Source: Cellvibrio sp. UBA7661 (GTDB taxonomy: Bacteria > Pseudomonadota > Gammaproteobacteria > Pseudomonadales > Cellvibrionaceae). From it: a DNA stretch of 64,000 nt. Each line of letters begins with the position of its first letter. The first letter of the stretch is position 1. Where the stretch lies: the NCBI GenBank assembly GCA_002483365.1, contig DLHT01000017.1, forward strand, positions 366,300-430,299. The letters run 5' to 3'. Below the pieces are notes generated by a model. That model was not told where the DNA came from. It saw only the letters and a program-made list of their open reading frames with translations, and did no database searches. The position numbers and the translations under genes are program-made. Below are positions 1 to 8,828 of this stretch, piece after piece.

Positions 1-2484
1 GGTCGCGCGGATGTGCAATCCGGTGGTATGGGTGCGCTGATCAATATCCTCACCCCTCGTCCTCTTAGCAATCCGGGCTTGAAAGCTGTTGTGGGTGCTA
101 AAGCGGTGAAGGATGAATCTTCTGTAATGGAAGATGGCTTGACTCCTGAAGTATCTGGTTTGTTCAGCAATACCTTTGCAGATGACACTATCGGTATTAC
201 GTTGACCGGTAGCTATCAAGAACGTAACAGCGGTGACCGTAACGCTAACGTTGGTGGTTGGTTCTCTCACGCAAAAGATGGCGGTGACTGGGCTGGTGTG
301 CCTGATGATCAAAAACCAAGTGGTGATCGTGCTTACGCAATTCCGGTGAACATTGGTTATTCCGTGACCGAGGTGAATCGTAAGCGTTTGAATAGCCAGC
401 TTACTTTCCAATATCAGCCTGTTGAGCAATTGACTGTTACTGCTGATTACTTGTACGTCCAGCAAGAAACCGAAACTAATCGTTTCTCCAGTGGTATGTG
501 GTTTACCCGTGCCAGTGGCGTAGATGTTAAATGGAGCGATACCAACCCTGCGTATCCGGTGTCTTACACTGAAAACACTGGTTGGCACGAACTCGACAAC
601 TCATTGAACTACAACCTGGCCAAATCTGACCTCAAGTCAGCCGGTCTGAATGTGATGTGGGATGTAACAGATAATTTGGCTGTGGAATTTGATGGCCATA
701 ACTCAACCTCTTTCTCAGGTCCAAACGGTAAGTGGGGCAACGGCAACACCTTCAACATGGGTGTTTACGATAACTACAGAGCTTCTGTTGATTTCACTGG
801 TGATTTCCCAATCCTGAACGTCGGATACCAAGATGGTCGTACATCCGCTATTCCAGATGTTTCCCGTGCCCAATTGACTAACAACGTATTCCGCGTACAG
901 CTGCAGGATTCATCGGTAGATGAGTATCAATTGAAAGGTACTTATACCTTTGACGACAGCTTTATCGATAACATCAAAGCGGGTGTTGGTACTAATGAAA
1001 TCACCAACCACTACTTTAACCTCGGTGTTCAAGCACAAAACCAAGGTAGTTGGAACGGTGTACAAGGTGCCAATGGTATAGGTGATATCCCTACTTCTTA
1101 TTGGAGAATTGACCAGTTTTCCAAGTATTTTGACAACGGTGGTGCTGGCAACGCTGGATTCCAAAACAACTTCATCCACGGTAACTGGAATGATTTGTTA
1201 GCGATTGGTGCCGAGTTGTACGGTTCTGATAGCGGCGATTGCCCAAGAGCTTATTGCACCTCTTATGATCCGGCAAAAGCAAACGATGGTTTCGCAGATC
1301 AATCCACTATCGAAACTTCTGATTTTGCTTATTTGCAAGCTGCCTTCAAGCCCGAGATTGCCGGTATGCCTGCAAACCTGGCTGTAGGTGTGCGTTATGA
1401 AACAACAGATGTTGAATCATCTTCCTACTTGTCTACTTACACTCCATACATTCGTTGGAATGGTGGTAACGAGTATGCGCTGTTGCCTTCTGGTAGCAAC
1501 GATGAAACAACCTATGGTGATTACTCGAAGACATTGCCAAATGTTGACTTCGACATTTCGTTGACTGACGACATCAAGGCTCGTGCGTCTTATAGCCAAA
1601 CTATTGCGCGTCCAAACTACAACGACATCAAAGGTGGTTTTGTTTGGGGTACTGCTCCACGTATTGCAATGGGTGATGCTTCTGCAGGTAACCCGGATTT
1701 GAATCCGTTGGAATCTACTAACTACGATATTTCTGCCGAGTGGTATTACGCCGATGCAAGTTACGTGTCGCTTGGCGTATTCAAGAAAGACGTAGTTGAT
1801 TTTATCGGAAGCTCACCCGTTGTCATTCAAGATACTGGTTTCCACACTCCGGTGAATGGTCCTCGTTGGAATGCTGCAGTAGCGGCTGTAGGGAGTGATT
1901 TGCTTGCGATTCAAAACTACATCCTTGCAAATTATCCAGGCAGTGTAGATGCAGCGACTGGTCATATTTTTGCTTTGGCAGAAGATCCAATTCTTCCGTT
2001 CACTGTTACTCGTCCAGTAAACAACAAAGATGCATCACTTGATGGTATTGAATTGGCTATCCAGCATACCTTCGGTGAATCTGGCTACGGCTTCCAGGCT
2101 AACGCCACTAAAGTGGATTCCGATACCGAGTACGACGATCTGTCAAAAGCAAACCAGTTTGCTATTTTTGGTTTGAGCGACTCAGCTAACTTCATCGGTT
2201 TCTACGATAAAAATGGTCTGCAAGTTCGTATCGCGTACAACTGGCGTGACAGCTTCCTTGCAAGCGTTGGTGATTCAGCGGGCGCAAACCCTGTTTACAC
2301 CGAAGCTTATGGTCAAGTTGATGCGAGCGTAAGCTATGACGTTACTGATAACCTGACGTTCTCGTTGGAAGCATTGAACCTGACCGATGAAACCCAGCGT
2401 CAATACAGCCGTCACGAAAACCTGGTTCGTAACTACACTGAAACTGGTGCTCGTTACAACGTAGGTGTTCGCTACAGCTTCTAA
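1..2484 (+). CDS. TonB-dependent receptor, 5' end outside window
   Basis: Outer-membrane receptor for energised uptake of a large substrate. The frame is open from base 1, so the signal peptide, TonB box and first part of the plug are missing. The visible N-terminus (GRADVQSGGMGALINIL) is the late plug region of the family, where a GG-GxINI motif precedes the barrel. The rest, about 820 residues, is rich in alternating aromatic and polar strands and ends in the typical barrel C-terminus YNVGVRYSF. A terminator hairpin follows 27 bases after the stop. The downstream halogenase/SapC/cupin set is often found beside receptors of this kind, which suggests a carbohydrate or oligomer uptake locus. 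Substrate cannot be told from the sequence. Confidence 0.93.
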   Translation, partial: GRADVQSGGMGALINILTPRPLSNPGLKAVVGAKAVKDESSVMEDGLTPEVSGLFSNTFADDTIGITLTGSYQERNSGDRNANVGGWFSHAKDGGDWAGVPDDQKPSGDRAYAIPVNIGYSVTEVNRKRLNSQLTFQYQPVEQLTVTADYLYVQQETETNRFSSGMWFTRASGVDVKWSDTNPAYPVSYTENTGWHELDNSLNYNLAKSDLKSAGLNVMWDVTDNLAVEFDGHNSTSFSGPNGKWGNGNTFNMGVYDNYRASVDFTGDFPILNVGYQDGRTSAIPDVSRAQLTNNVFRVQLQDSSVDEYQLKGTYTFDDSFIDNIKAGVGTNEITNHYFNLGVQAQNQGSWNGVQGANGIGDIPTSYWRIDQFSKYFDNGGAGNAGFQNNFIHGNWNDLLAIGAELYGSDSGDCPRAYCTSYDPAKANDGFADQSTIETSDFAYLQAAFKPEIAGMPANLAVGVRYETTDVESSSYLSTYTPYIRWNGGNEYALLPSGSNDETTYGDYSKTLPNVDFDISLTDDIKARASYSQTIARPNYNDIKGGFVWGTAPRIAMGDASAGNPDLNPLESTNYDISAEWYYADASYVSLGVFKKDVVDFIGSSPVVIQDTGFHTPVNGPRWNAAVAAVGSDLLAIQNYILANYPGSVDAATGHIFALAEDPILPFTVTRPVNNKDASLDGIELAIQHTFGESGYGFQANATKVDSDTEYDDLSKANQFAIFGLSDSANFIGFYDKNGLQVRIAYNWRDSFLASVGDSAGANPVYTEAYGQVDASVSYDVTDNLTFSLEALNLTDETQRQYSRHENLVRNYTETGARYNVGVRYSF

Positions 2485-2511
2485 TACTTGGAAGTGTTGT
2501 AAGTGAAAATG

Positions 2512-2541
2512 AAAAAGCCGCTGGAAACAGCGGCTTTTTTA
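2512..2541 (+). terminator. Rho-independent terminator after TonB receptor
   Basis: An inverted repeat AAAAAGCCGCTG / CAGCGGCTTTTTT with a GAAA tetraloop is followed directly by a T run. It separates the receptor from the halogenase cluster, so the latter probably has its own promoter in the 114 bases that follow. Confidence 0.9.
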
Positions 2542-2655
2542 ACGGTTTGCGTTATTCTGGTGTCTGTTCATACTGTTTGTTACTAAAAAATTATTACTCA
2601 CTAATAAAAAATATTATCTGCCAATAGCAATTATCAGAAGTCCAGTAGGTCGTTT

Positions 2656-4227
2656 ATGGCTGATCAAATAACACGGGTTGTAATAGTGGGTGGTGGTTCC
2701 GCAGGTTGGTTGGCGGCGGGCATTATTGCGGCAACAAGTCCAGCACATGTGCAAGTCACACTGATCGAATCTCCCGATGTAGCACCTATCGGCGTAGGTG
2801 AGGGCACTTGGCCTACCATGCGCGCAACATTGCAAACGATTGGTATATCGGAAACGGATTTTTTCCGGGAGTGCGATGCCAGTTTTAAACAAGGCTCCAA
2901 ATTTTCTCGTTGGACAAGCCTGTCAAAAGACGATGACTACTATCATCCGTTCACTGCACCCGCAAAATATCATGAAATCAATCTGGCTCCTTTCTGGTTG
3001 CCATTTAAAGATAAAATCGATTTCGCGAATGCAGTTTGCCCGCAAGCGGCAATATGCGATTTAGGCTGTGCGCCCAAACAAATCACCACTCCAGAGTTTG
3101 GTGCAGTATTAAATTACGGTTATCACCTGGATGCAGGAAAATTCGCGCCGTTTTTGCATAAACATTGTGTTGAAAAGTTAGGTGTTAATTACATTAGCGC
3201 AAATGTCACTGCCATTAACTCTCATGAAAATGGCGATATAAAATCTGTGACTACCAATGCTCAAGGTGAAATTGTGGGCGATCTATTTGTAGATTGCACC
3301 GGGTTGTCATCCATGTTGCTTGGCAAGCATTACGATGTCCCGTTTATATCACAACAAAATATTCTGTTTAATGATTCTGCTCTTGCAGTCCAAATTCCTT
3401 ATGCTGAGGGTGCAGATACAATTGCATCGTACACCTTATCCACTGCGCAAACCAATGGATGGATCTGGGACATAGGTTTGCAATCACGCCGTGGCATAGG
3501 CCATGTTTTTTCCAGTCGTTATACTACCGATGAACTTGCCGAGCGCGAGTTGCGTAATTACATTGCGCCAGTGGTAGGCGAAAAAATAGCGCAAGAGTTA
3601 CCTGTTAGAAAAATTGCATTTAACCCTGGTCATAGGGAAACCTTCTGGCACAAAAACTGTGTAGCGATTGGTTTGGCCGCCGGTTTTATTGAGCCATTAG
3701 AAGCGACTGCGCTAGTGTTGATCGAGCTCTCGGCCAAAATGATCGCAGAACAATTTCCTGCTAATCGCAGTGCTATGGATATAGTGGCCAAACGATTCAA
3801 TACCACATTGCGCCATCACTGGAAGCAGATAATTGATTTTCTAAAACTGCATTATGTGCTGACAAAACGAACCGATACAGAGTACTGGCGTGATAACTGC
3901 CTCGCCAATACTATTCCCGATAGCTTGCACGAATTACTCGCGTTGTGGAGGGTGCAGTCCCCCTGGTTGTATGACGAAATGTTACGCGAAGAAATGTTCC
4001 CGTCAGCCAGTTATCAATATATCTATTACGGTATGAAAGCGATAACCGATGTAACTGGCGCAAGTAGAAGCATTGGTAGTGGGAAGCATCTGCACGATAA
4101 AAAATTAAGAAAAGCGGAAGCGCTGTTTATGGAAAACGCACAGCATATCCAGCAGTTGAAAAAAGTATTACAACCTAACCGTGAATTGATTGAAAAAATT
4201 AAACACCATGGGCTGCAAACTATTTAA
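2656..4227 (+). CDS. Flavin-dependent tryptophan halogenase-like protein (1)
   Basis: FAD-binding protein of the tryptophan halogenase family (PF04820), 523 aa. The dinucleotide-binding loop GGGSAGW is at residues 12-18. The GVGEGTWP motif is near 47. A lysine at residue 78 (in ASFKQGSKF) sits where the catalytic lysine (K79 of PrnA/RebH) lies. GFIEPLEAT marks the region of the active-site glutamate. The signature WxWxIP, thought to keep these enzymes from acting as monooxygenases, appears as GWIWDIG, with Gly in place of Pro. It heads a same-strand group with SapC, a cupin-like gene and a second halogenase (gaps 22-72 bases). Members next to TonB receptors have no proven substrate, so tryptophan should not be assumed. 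Confidence 0.88.
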   Translation: MADQITRVVIVGGGSAGWLAAGIIAATSPAHVQVTLIESPDVAPIGVGEGTWPTMRATLQTIGISETDFFRECDASFKQGSKFSRWTSLSKDDDYYHPFTAPAKYHEINLAPFWLPFKDKIDFANAVCPQAAICDLGCAPKQITTPEFGAVLNYGYHLDAGKFAPFLHKHCVEKLGVNYISANVTAINSHENGDIKSVTTNAQGEIVGDLFVDCTGLSSMLLGKHYDVPFISQQNILFNDSALAVQIPYAEGADTIASYTLSTAQTNGWIWDIGLQSRRGIGHVFSSRYTTDELAERELRNYIAPVVGEKIAQELPVRKIAFNPGHRETFWHKNCVAIGLAAGFIEPLEATALVLIELSAKMIAEQFPANRSAMDIVAKRFNTTLRHHWKQIIDFLKLHYVLTKRTDTEYWRDNCLANTIPDSLHELLALWRVQSPWLYDEMLREEMFPSASYQYIYYGMKAITDVTGASRSIGSGKHLHDKKLRKAEALFMENAQHIQQLKKVLQPNRELIEKIKHHGLQTI

Positions 4228-4271
4228 GCCCAACTATAACAATAATGGAGATTATTTCTCCTGGAGTCACT

Positions 4272-5003
4272 ATGCCTAATTTTGCTTTGCTAAATAACGT
4301 TGCCCACAAAAATTTGCGTGTCATTCGCGATAACACATCGCAGTATGGCGATAATGAAATGTCCGTAGTGACCTTTCCACAAGAGTTTCGCGCCATCCAA
4401 AATGAATATCCAATCTTCTTTCAAAAAAATACTGAAACAGGAAAGTTTATTCCCATTGCATTAATGGGGCTTCGTCAAAATGAAAATCTGTTTTTGTCTG
4501 AAAAAGGTTGGGATGCACAATATATTCCTGCATCCGTCAAAAGACGTCCTTTTTTAATTGGAATACAGCCACCCAAGCCGGGCGAAGGCAATCAGCCAAG
4601 CCGTATGGTGTATGTTGATATGGATAGCCCGCGTGTTAATGAAACAGAGGGCGAGCCAGTATTTTTACCCCATGGTGGTTACTCACCCTATTTGGAATCA
4701 ATGGTGGATCTGTTGGAGTACATCCAATATGGCACAGATTTGAATGAACAATTTGTGGGTGCATTACTGGCAAATGAATTGCTGGAAGTGGTTACTCTTG
4801 AAATTACGCTGAAAAATGGTGAGCGTCACAATCTTGCAGGCCTTTACACCATAAACGAAGACAAACTAAGTGGTTTGGCCGGTGGTGTAGTAGCAGATTT
4901 GCATAGCAAAGGTTTTATGGAGTGTATTTACATGGTGCTTGCATCCCATTCCAACGTGATTAAATTAATTGCCCGGATTGAGGCGAAGTTATCAGGCCAA
5001 TAA
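4272..5003 (+). CDS. SapC family protein
   Basis: 243-residue protein of the SapC family (PF07277), recognised by the N-terminal pattern PNFALLNNVAHKNLRV and the later ANELLEVVTLEITLKNGE and GLYTINEDKLSGL segments. No signal peptide or membrane helix is visible. An in-frame ATG lies 27 bases upstream (4245), but the ATG at 4272 has a GGAG at 4263-4266 at good spacing and matches the usual family N-terminus, so it was chosen. The biochemical role of SapC is not known. Its regular occurrence with halogenase-like and cupin-like genes near TonB receptors suggests a shared modification or uptake task. It is 44 bases after halogenase 1 and 22 bases before the cupin-like gene. Confidence 0.85.
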   Translation: MPNFALLNNVAHKNLRVIRDNTSQYGDNEMSVVTFPQEFRAIQNEYPIFFQKNTETGKFIPIALMGLRQNENLFLSEKGWDAQYIPASVKRRPFLIGIQPPKPGEGNQPSRMVYVDMDSPRVNETEGEPVFLPHGGYSPYLESMVDLLEYIQYGTDLNEQFVGALLANELLEVVTLEITLKNGERHNLAGLYTINEDKLSGLAGGVVADLHSKGFMECIYMVLASHSNVIKLIARIEAKLSGQ

Positions 5004-5025
5004 CCCACATCATCAAGTTGTTTTT

Positions 5026-6039
5026 ATGATTAGCATTGATAAAAAAGTGAAGGTTATTGAAGGCTGCGTGCCCGATAAAATCCCCGATGAAGTATTGTCT
5101 TCATCGGAGCCTTTAATTTTGAAAGGCTTGGCGTCCTCTTGGCCAATTGTGCAAGCTGGTTTGACTTCTGCTGAGGCGGTTGAGCAATACTTGTTGAGGT
5201 TTTACAAAGGACAAGAGGTGGCGGCTTTTTTGGGTAAACCGGAAAATAACGGCCGTATTTTTTACGATGAGAGCCTTACCGGTTTTAATTATGATTCTGT
5301 TTCTACGAAATTGGATTTCGCATTGAAACAGCTGCGCCAGCATGCCGAAAATCCTTCACCACCGACGATTTACATTGGCTCTACATCGGTCGATCAATAT
5401 CTGCCGGGTTTTCGTGCCGAGAATGACATAGCGCTGGGTGAGCATAATCCGTTAGTGAGTATTTGGATCTCCAATAAATGCCGTATTGCGGCGCATTGGG
5501 ATAGCCCATTAAATATTGCCTGTTCAGTTGTTGGGCATCGCCGGTTTACGCTTTTTCCATTTGAGCAAATGGAAAATTTGTATGTAGGCCCTCTGGATAA
5601 AACCCCTGCTGGGCAAGCCATCAGCTTGGTGGATTTCTATAATCCCGACTTTGAAAAATTCCCCAAATTTAAACATGCATTGCCCCATGCGCAGGTTGCC
5701 GATTTGGAGCCTGGTGATGGTTTATTTATTCCCAGTATGTGGTGGCATCATGTTGAAAGCTTAAGCCCCCTCAATATTTTGGTGAACTATTGGTTTAAAG
5801 GTGCTCCCGGATTTTTTGGAAAGCCGATAAATGCACTTTTCAATGCAGTGTTATCCATTCGCGATCTCCCTCCTGAACAACGCGCTGCATGGAAAATGAT
5901 CTTTGATCATTATATTTTTGACTACAACAAAGAAGCGCTTTCGCATATACCCGAGCAAGCTCAGGGCGCGATTGGTGATTTGACCGATGACAATGCCCGA
6001 AAAATTCGTGCTCGCCTATTGAATCAATTGAACAGATGA
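5026..6039 (+). CDS. Cupin-like (JmjC-type) 2OG-Fe(II) oxygenase
   Basis: 337-residue protein of the Cupin_8/JmjC-like superfamily (PF13621). The iron-binding facial triad is visible as H157-x-D159 (in AAHWDSP) and a distal His at 241 in SMWWHHVESL. The double-stranded beta-helix context, VVGHRRFTLFPFEQ and LEPGDGLFIPS, is also present. These enzymes hydroxylate protein or small-molecule side chains, but the target here is unknown. An upstream TTG start at 4969 would overlap sapC by 35 bases. ATG 5026 gives a conventional N-terminus and was preferred, although its Shine-Dalgarno site is weak. It lies between sapC and halogenase 2 on the same strand, so co-expression is likely. Confidence 0.85.
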   Translation: MISIDKKVKVIEGCVPDKIPDEVLSSSEPLILKGLASSWPIVQAGLTSAEAVEQYLLRFYKGQEVAAFLGKPENNGRIFYDESLTGFNYDSVSTKLDFALKQLRQHAENPSPPTIYIGSTSVDQYLPGFRAENDIALGEHNPLVSIWISNKCRIAAHWDSPLNIACSVVGHRRFTLFPFEQMENLYVGPLDKTPAGQAISLVDFYNPDFEKFPKFKHALPHAQVADLEPGDGLFIPSMWWHHVESLSPLNILVNYWFKGAPGFFGKPINALFNAVLSIRDLPPEQRAAWKMIFDHYIFDYNKEALSHIPEQAQGAIGDLTDDNARKIRARLLNQLNR

Positions 6040-6111
6040 ACAAGCTGAAAAAATAAAAAATTGGCAGATAAACCAATTGCACAAAAAATCAAATCAATCG
6101 ATAAATTAAAA

Positions 6112-7620
6112 ATGTCTGGTAACACTATGATCGGTGATCAAGCAGTAAAAAACGTGGTGATTGTTGGTGGCGGAACTGCCGGCTGGATGGCAGCAGCGTC
6201 GCTTTCCAAATTGTTAGGCAAAAGTATCGCCGTTACCTTGATTGAGTCTGATGAAATATCAACTGTAGGTGTTGGCGAGGCTACGGTGCCACCATTGATA
6301 TTGTTAAACCGTTACCTTGACATTAATGAACAGGAATTTCTTACCTTTGTTAAGGGCAGCATCAAACTTGGGATTTCATTTGAAAACTGGAAAAACGTTA
6401 ACGAAAATTACTTCCATATGTTTGGCACACCAGGGAAAGACACCTGGGCAGCAAGCTTCCAGCATTTCTGGTTGCGCGGAAAAGAACTGGGAGTTAACAA
6501 TCCATTAGGTGATTATTCCCTGGAGCATAAAGCCGCAGAGCACAATAAATTTGCGCACATGCCCAATTCATCACTCAATTATGCTTATCATCTTGATGCG
6601 GGCTTTTATGCAAAATTTCTTCGCAATATCGCGGAAAAGGCGGGTGCTACGCGCATTGAAGGAAAGATAGTCAATGTTGCATTAGATGAAGATGAGTACA
6701 TTAAATCGATTGAGCTGGCATCGGGTCAAATAATTGAAGGTGATCTTTTTATTGATTGCTCTGGTTTCAGGGGCTTGCTTATCGAACAAACGTTGCATAC
6801 AGGCTATGAAGATTGGTCACATTGGTTGCCATGTGACAGTGCTGTAGCGGTGCAAACTGAATCGGTGCGTGATCCTGTGCCTTACACTCGCTCTATCGCT
6901 CACGCTGCAGGGTGGCAATGGCAAATTCCATTGCAGCACCGTGTAGGCAATGGTTTGGTGTACTGTAGCCGTTATATATCTGATGATGATGCGAAAAAAT
7001 TATTGTTGGAAAATATTGATGGCCGTTTGATTACCGAACCAAAAGTTATCAAATATCGCACGGGGCAGCGGCTCAAGCACTGGAATAAAAATTGTGTTGC
7101 ACTGGGGTTGGCGAGCGGATTTATCGAGCCTCTGGAATCTACCAGTATTCATTTGATCCAACGTGGAATAACGCGATTAATTCAAATGTTTCCACATTCT
7201 GGAATTCGTGCTTGCGATGTGAATGAATATAACGAGCAGATGAAAGTGGAAATCCTGAATGTGCGGGATTTTATTATTCTTCACTACCATTTAACCGAGA
7301 GAAACGACAGTCCCTTCTGGGAATACTGTAGAAGTATGGATATTCCGGAATCGCTTGAGTATCGCATGAAAATGTTTCGTGAAACTGGCAAGGTCTTTGT
7401 TAAATCTTACGAGTTGTTTTCAGAATCATCCTGGTTGCAGGTGATGGTGGGGCAGGGATTGATTCCAGAAAACTATCATCCTGTTGCGAATGAAATTCCA
7501 GCAGACAGTTTGGTGAAATTCCTTGCGGACATTCGCGCACAAGTAAACCAAAATCTCCAGAAGATGCCGCTACACAAAGACTATTTGGATTTCTATTGCA
7601 AAGCGAGCGACTGGAATTAA
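6112..7620 (+). CDS. Flavin-dependent tryptophan halogenase-like protein (2)
   Basis: Second PF04820 protein, 502 aa from ATG 6112. FAD loop GGGTAGW is at residues 19-25, GVGEATVP near 53, a lysine at 85 (GSIKLGISF) at the catalytic-lysine position, and GFIEPLEST at the active-site glutamate region. Unlike halogenase 1 it keeps the full WxWxIP signature (GWQWQIPLQ). The two copies are clearly diverged, so this is an old duplication or separate recruitment. ATG 6127 is another possible start, and a TTG at 6061 opens the longest frame. None has a strong Shine-Dalgarno site. The stop overlaps by 4 bases the end of the convergent DUF6445 gene. Confidence 0.87.
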   Translation: MSGNTMIGDQAVKNVVIVGGGTAGWMAAASLSKLLGKSIAVTLIESDEISTVGVGEATVPPLILLNRYLDINEQEFLTFVKGSIKLGISFENWKNVNENYFHMFGTPGKDTWAASFQHFWLRGKELGVNNPLGDYSLEHKAAEHNKFAHMPNSSLNYAYHLDAGFYAKFLRNIAEKAGATRIEGKIVNVALDEDEYIKSIELASGQIIEGDLFIDCSGFRGLLIEQTLHTGYEDWSHWLPCDSAVAVQTESVRDPVPYTRSIAHAAGWQWQIPLQHRVGNGLVYCSRYISDDDAKKLLLENIDGRLITEPKVIKYRTGQRLKHWNKNCVALGLASGFIEPLESTSIHLIQRGITRLIQMFPHSGIRACDVNEYNEQMKVEILNVRDFIILHYHLTERNDSPFWEYCRSMDIPESLEYRMKMFRETGKVFVKSYELFSESSWLQVMVGQGLIPENYHPVANEIPADSLVKFLADIRAQVNQNLQKMPLHKDYLDFYCKASDWN

Positions 7621-8339
7621 TCGCTCTTTTCCGTTAAGTAAATAAAACTATTTAACGTCAGTCGCCCCACAATAGGGTTGGGGCGGAACTGGAAGTTTTC
7701 GGGAATGGATGCCGAATGCAGTATATCGCTAGGGTACATAATTAAACGGTTGAAATTGGCTTCATACCGGCCAATTTCTTCATAGTATTTGTTAGAACCA
7801 TTGATGTATTTTTTATGCCAGCTCGTATCCAGCGCCTCTCTTGCAAGGTGTTCGCCGTAAACATCCATGCGCTCCGGCGAGAGCTGCTCAAACCCGGTTG
7901 CCCGGTGGCGATAAAACGATGTGCCGCCTTTATCGGGTGTACAAAGATAATGCACACAAGCCAGTTTTTCTTTATGGATGGTATCAACGTGAGGGCGCGA
8001 TTGCGGCAAAGCCAAACGTGCAGGCGGAGTGAGGACTAAAGAATAGGTCGATTGAGAATAATGGATGTTTTCTCGCGTAAGATTAAACGCTTCACAAATA
8101 ATATCGGGCAAATAGGTTTGCAGTGCTTGACTATAAAATTCCGGCACATTGGATTGTATTCCGGGGTAAAAATCTGTGCCATCACGAAAATCTCCAAATT
8201 TTACCGCAAACCCCAACAAGGCTTCCGCCTCATGTAAGAAATTATCGATCACCAATATCGGTGTTTTTTCATTGCCGACAATGTCAATACGGTATCTGAA
8301 TTGTGAGTGTAATGGTGGTAAGAAATCAGTGTTATTCAT
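7617..8339 (-). CDS. DUF6445 family protein, probable 2OG-Fe(II) oxygenase fold
   Basis: About 240 aa, resembling the DUF6445 family. A plausible non-haem iron site can be read: H117-x-D119 (in SRPHVDTIH), H208 (YPSDILHSA) and an arginine at 226 (VGRLTLN) that could bind the co-substrate carboxylate. This is the order found in prolyl-hydroxylase-like enzymes. Iron and 2-oxoglutarate binding is inferred, not proven. The frame opens at ATG 8396, 19 codons upstream. ATG 8339 has a GAGAA-type site in front and starts the conserved part, so it was preferred with moderate certainty. It faces the halogenase cluster tail to tail. Such genes often accompany halogenase/SapC loci. Confidence 0.75.
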   Translation of the reverse strand: MNNTDFLPPLHSQFRYRIDIVGNEKTPILVIDNFLHEAEALLGFAVKFGDFRDGTDFYPGIQSNVPEFYSQALQTYLPDIICEAFNLTRENIHYSQSTYSLVLTPPARLALPQSRPHVDTIHKEKLACVHYLCTPDKGGTSFYRHRATGFEQLSPERMDVYGEHLAREALDTSWHKKYINGSNKYYEEIGRYEANFNRLIMYPSDILHSASIPENFQFRPNPIVGRLTLNSFIYLTEKSD

Positions 8340-8415
8340 TTTATTTTCTCGCGATAAGTTCGCTGATTTTATCACCGATTTTGACTGCTCTTCCATTATT
8401 AAGTTGTGTGAGGGA

Positions 8416-8669
8416 ATGATTTTGAAAAATCAAACAGATGCTGGTCAAAAAGAGTCATTTATTCGTATTATGAGGTCTAATTTATTAGATTTTTTTTAAT
8501 ATATTTATTTGCAGGTGCAATCCCGTTTATGTTCGAAGGATTCAAATTTGACAGATTTGAACTGGGTGTTCCCACATTAATAGGGATAGTTATTGTGTTA
8601 GGTATTATTTCATTTTTGTTGTATTGCGCTTATCTTTATTCAAGATCTTCTTTGCTGAAGAAGGGTTAA
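8416..8669 (+). pseudogene. Frameshifted small two-helix membrane protein
   Basis: Two overlapping frames form one sensible protein only if joined. The first runs from ATG 8416 (or TTG 8422, 7 bases after a GAGGG) to a TAA at 8497 and ends SNLLDFF. The second is open from 8481 to TAA 8669 and contains two hydrophobic stretches, FFLIYLFAGAIPFMF and VPTLIGIVIVLGIISFLLYC, with a basic tail RSSLLKKG. The switch point is a run of eight T at 8490-8497. A -1 slip on T TTT TTT joins them into about 84 residues. This may be a disrupted gene, a homopolymer sequencing error, or real -1 frameshifting. If only the second frame is used, ATG 8529 gives 46 residues. No family recognised. Confidence 0.45.
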
Positions 8670-8828
8670 GGAAGATTAAAAGAATTATGCGCAACCGATA
8701 GCGCTTACTACTGTACTCATGGGGTTCTATTTGCCCCAATTCCCATCCCCACGTATCATCCCAATCCTATTTCCAGCGCCATTTTCCTGATGGCGTTTAC
8801 TGGGCTATTGGGTGATTATTGGGTCGCT

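Noticed and set aside
8176..8499. 107-aa plus-strand ORF opposite the DUF6445 gene
   Set aside because: Most of it is antisense to a gene with a readable iron site; only its last part (from 8416) is kept as the frameshifted membrane gene.
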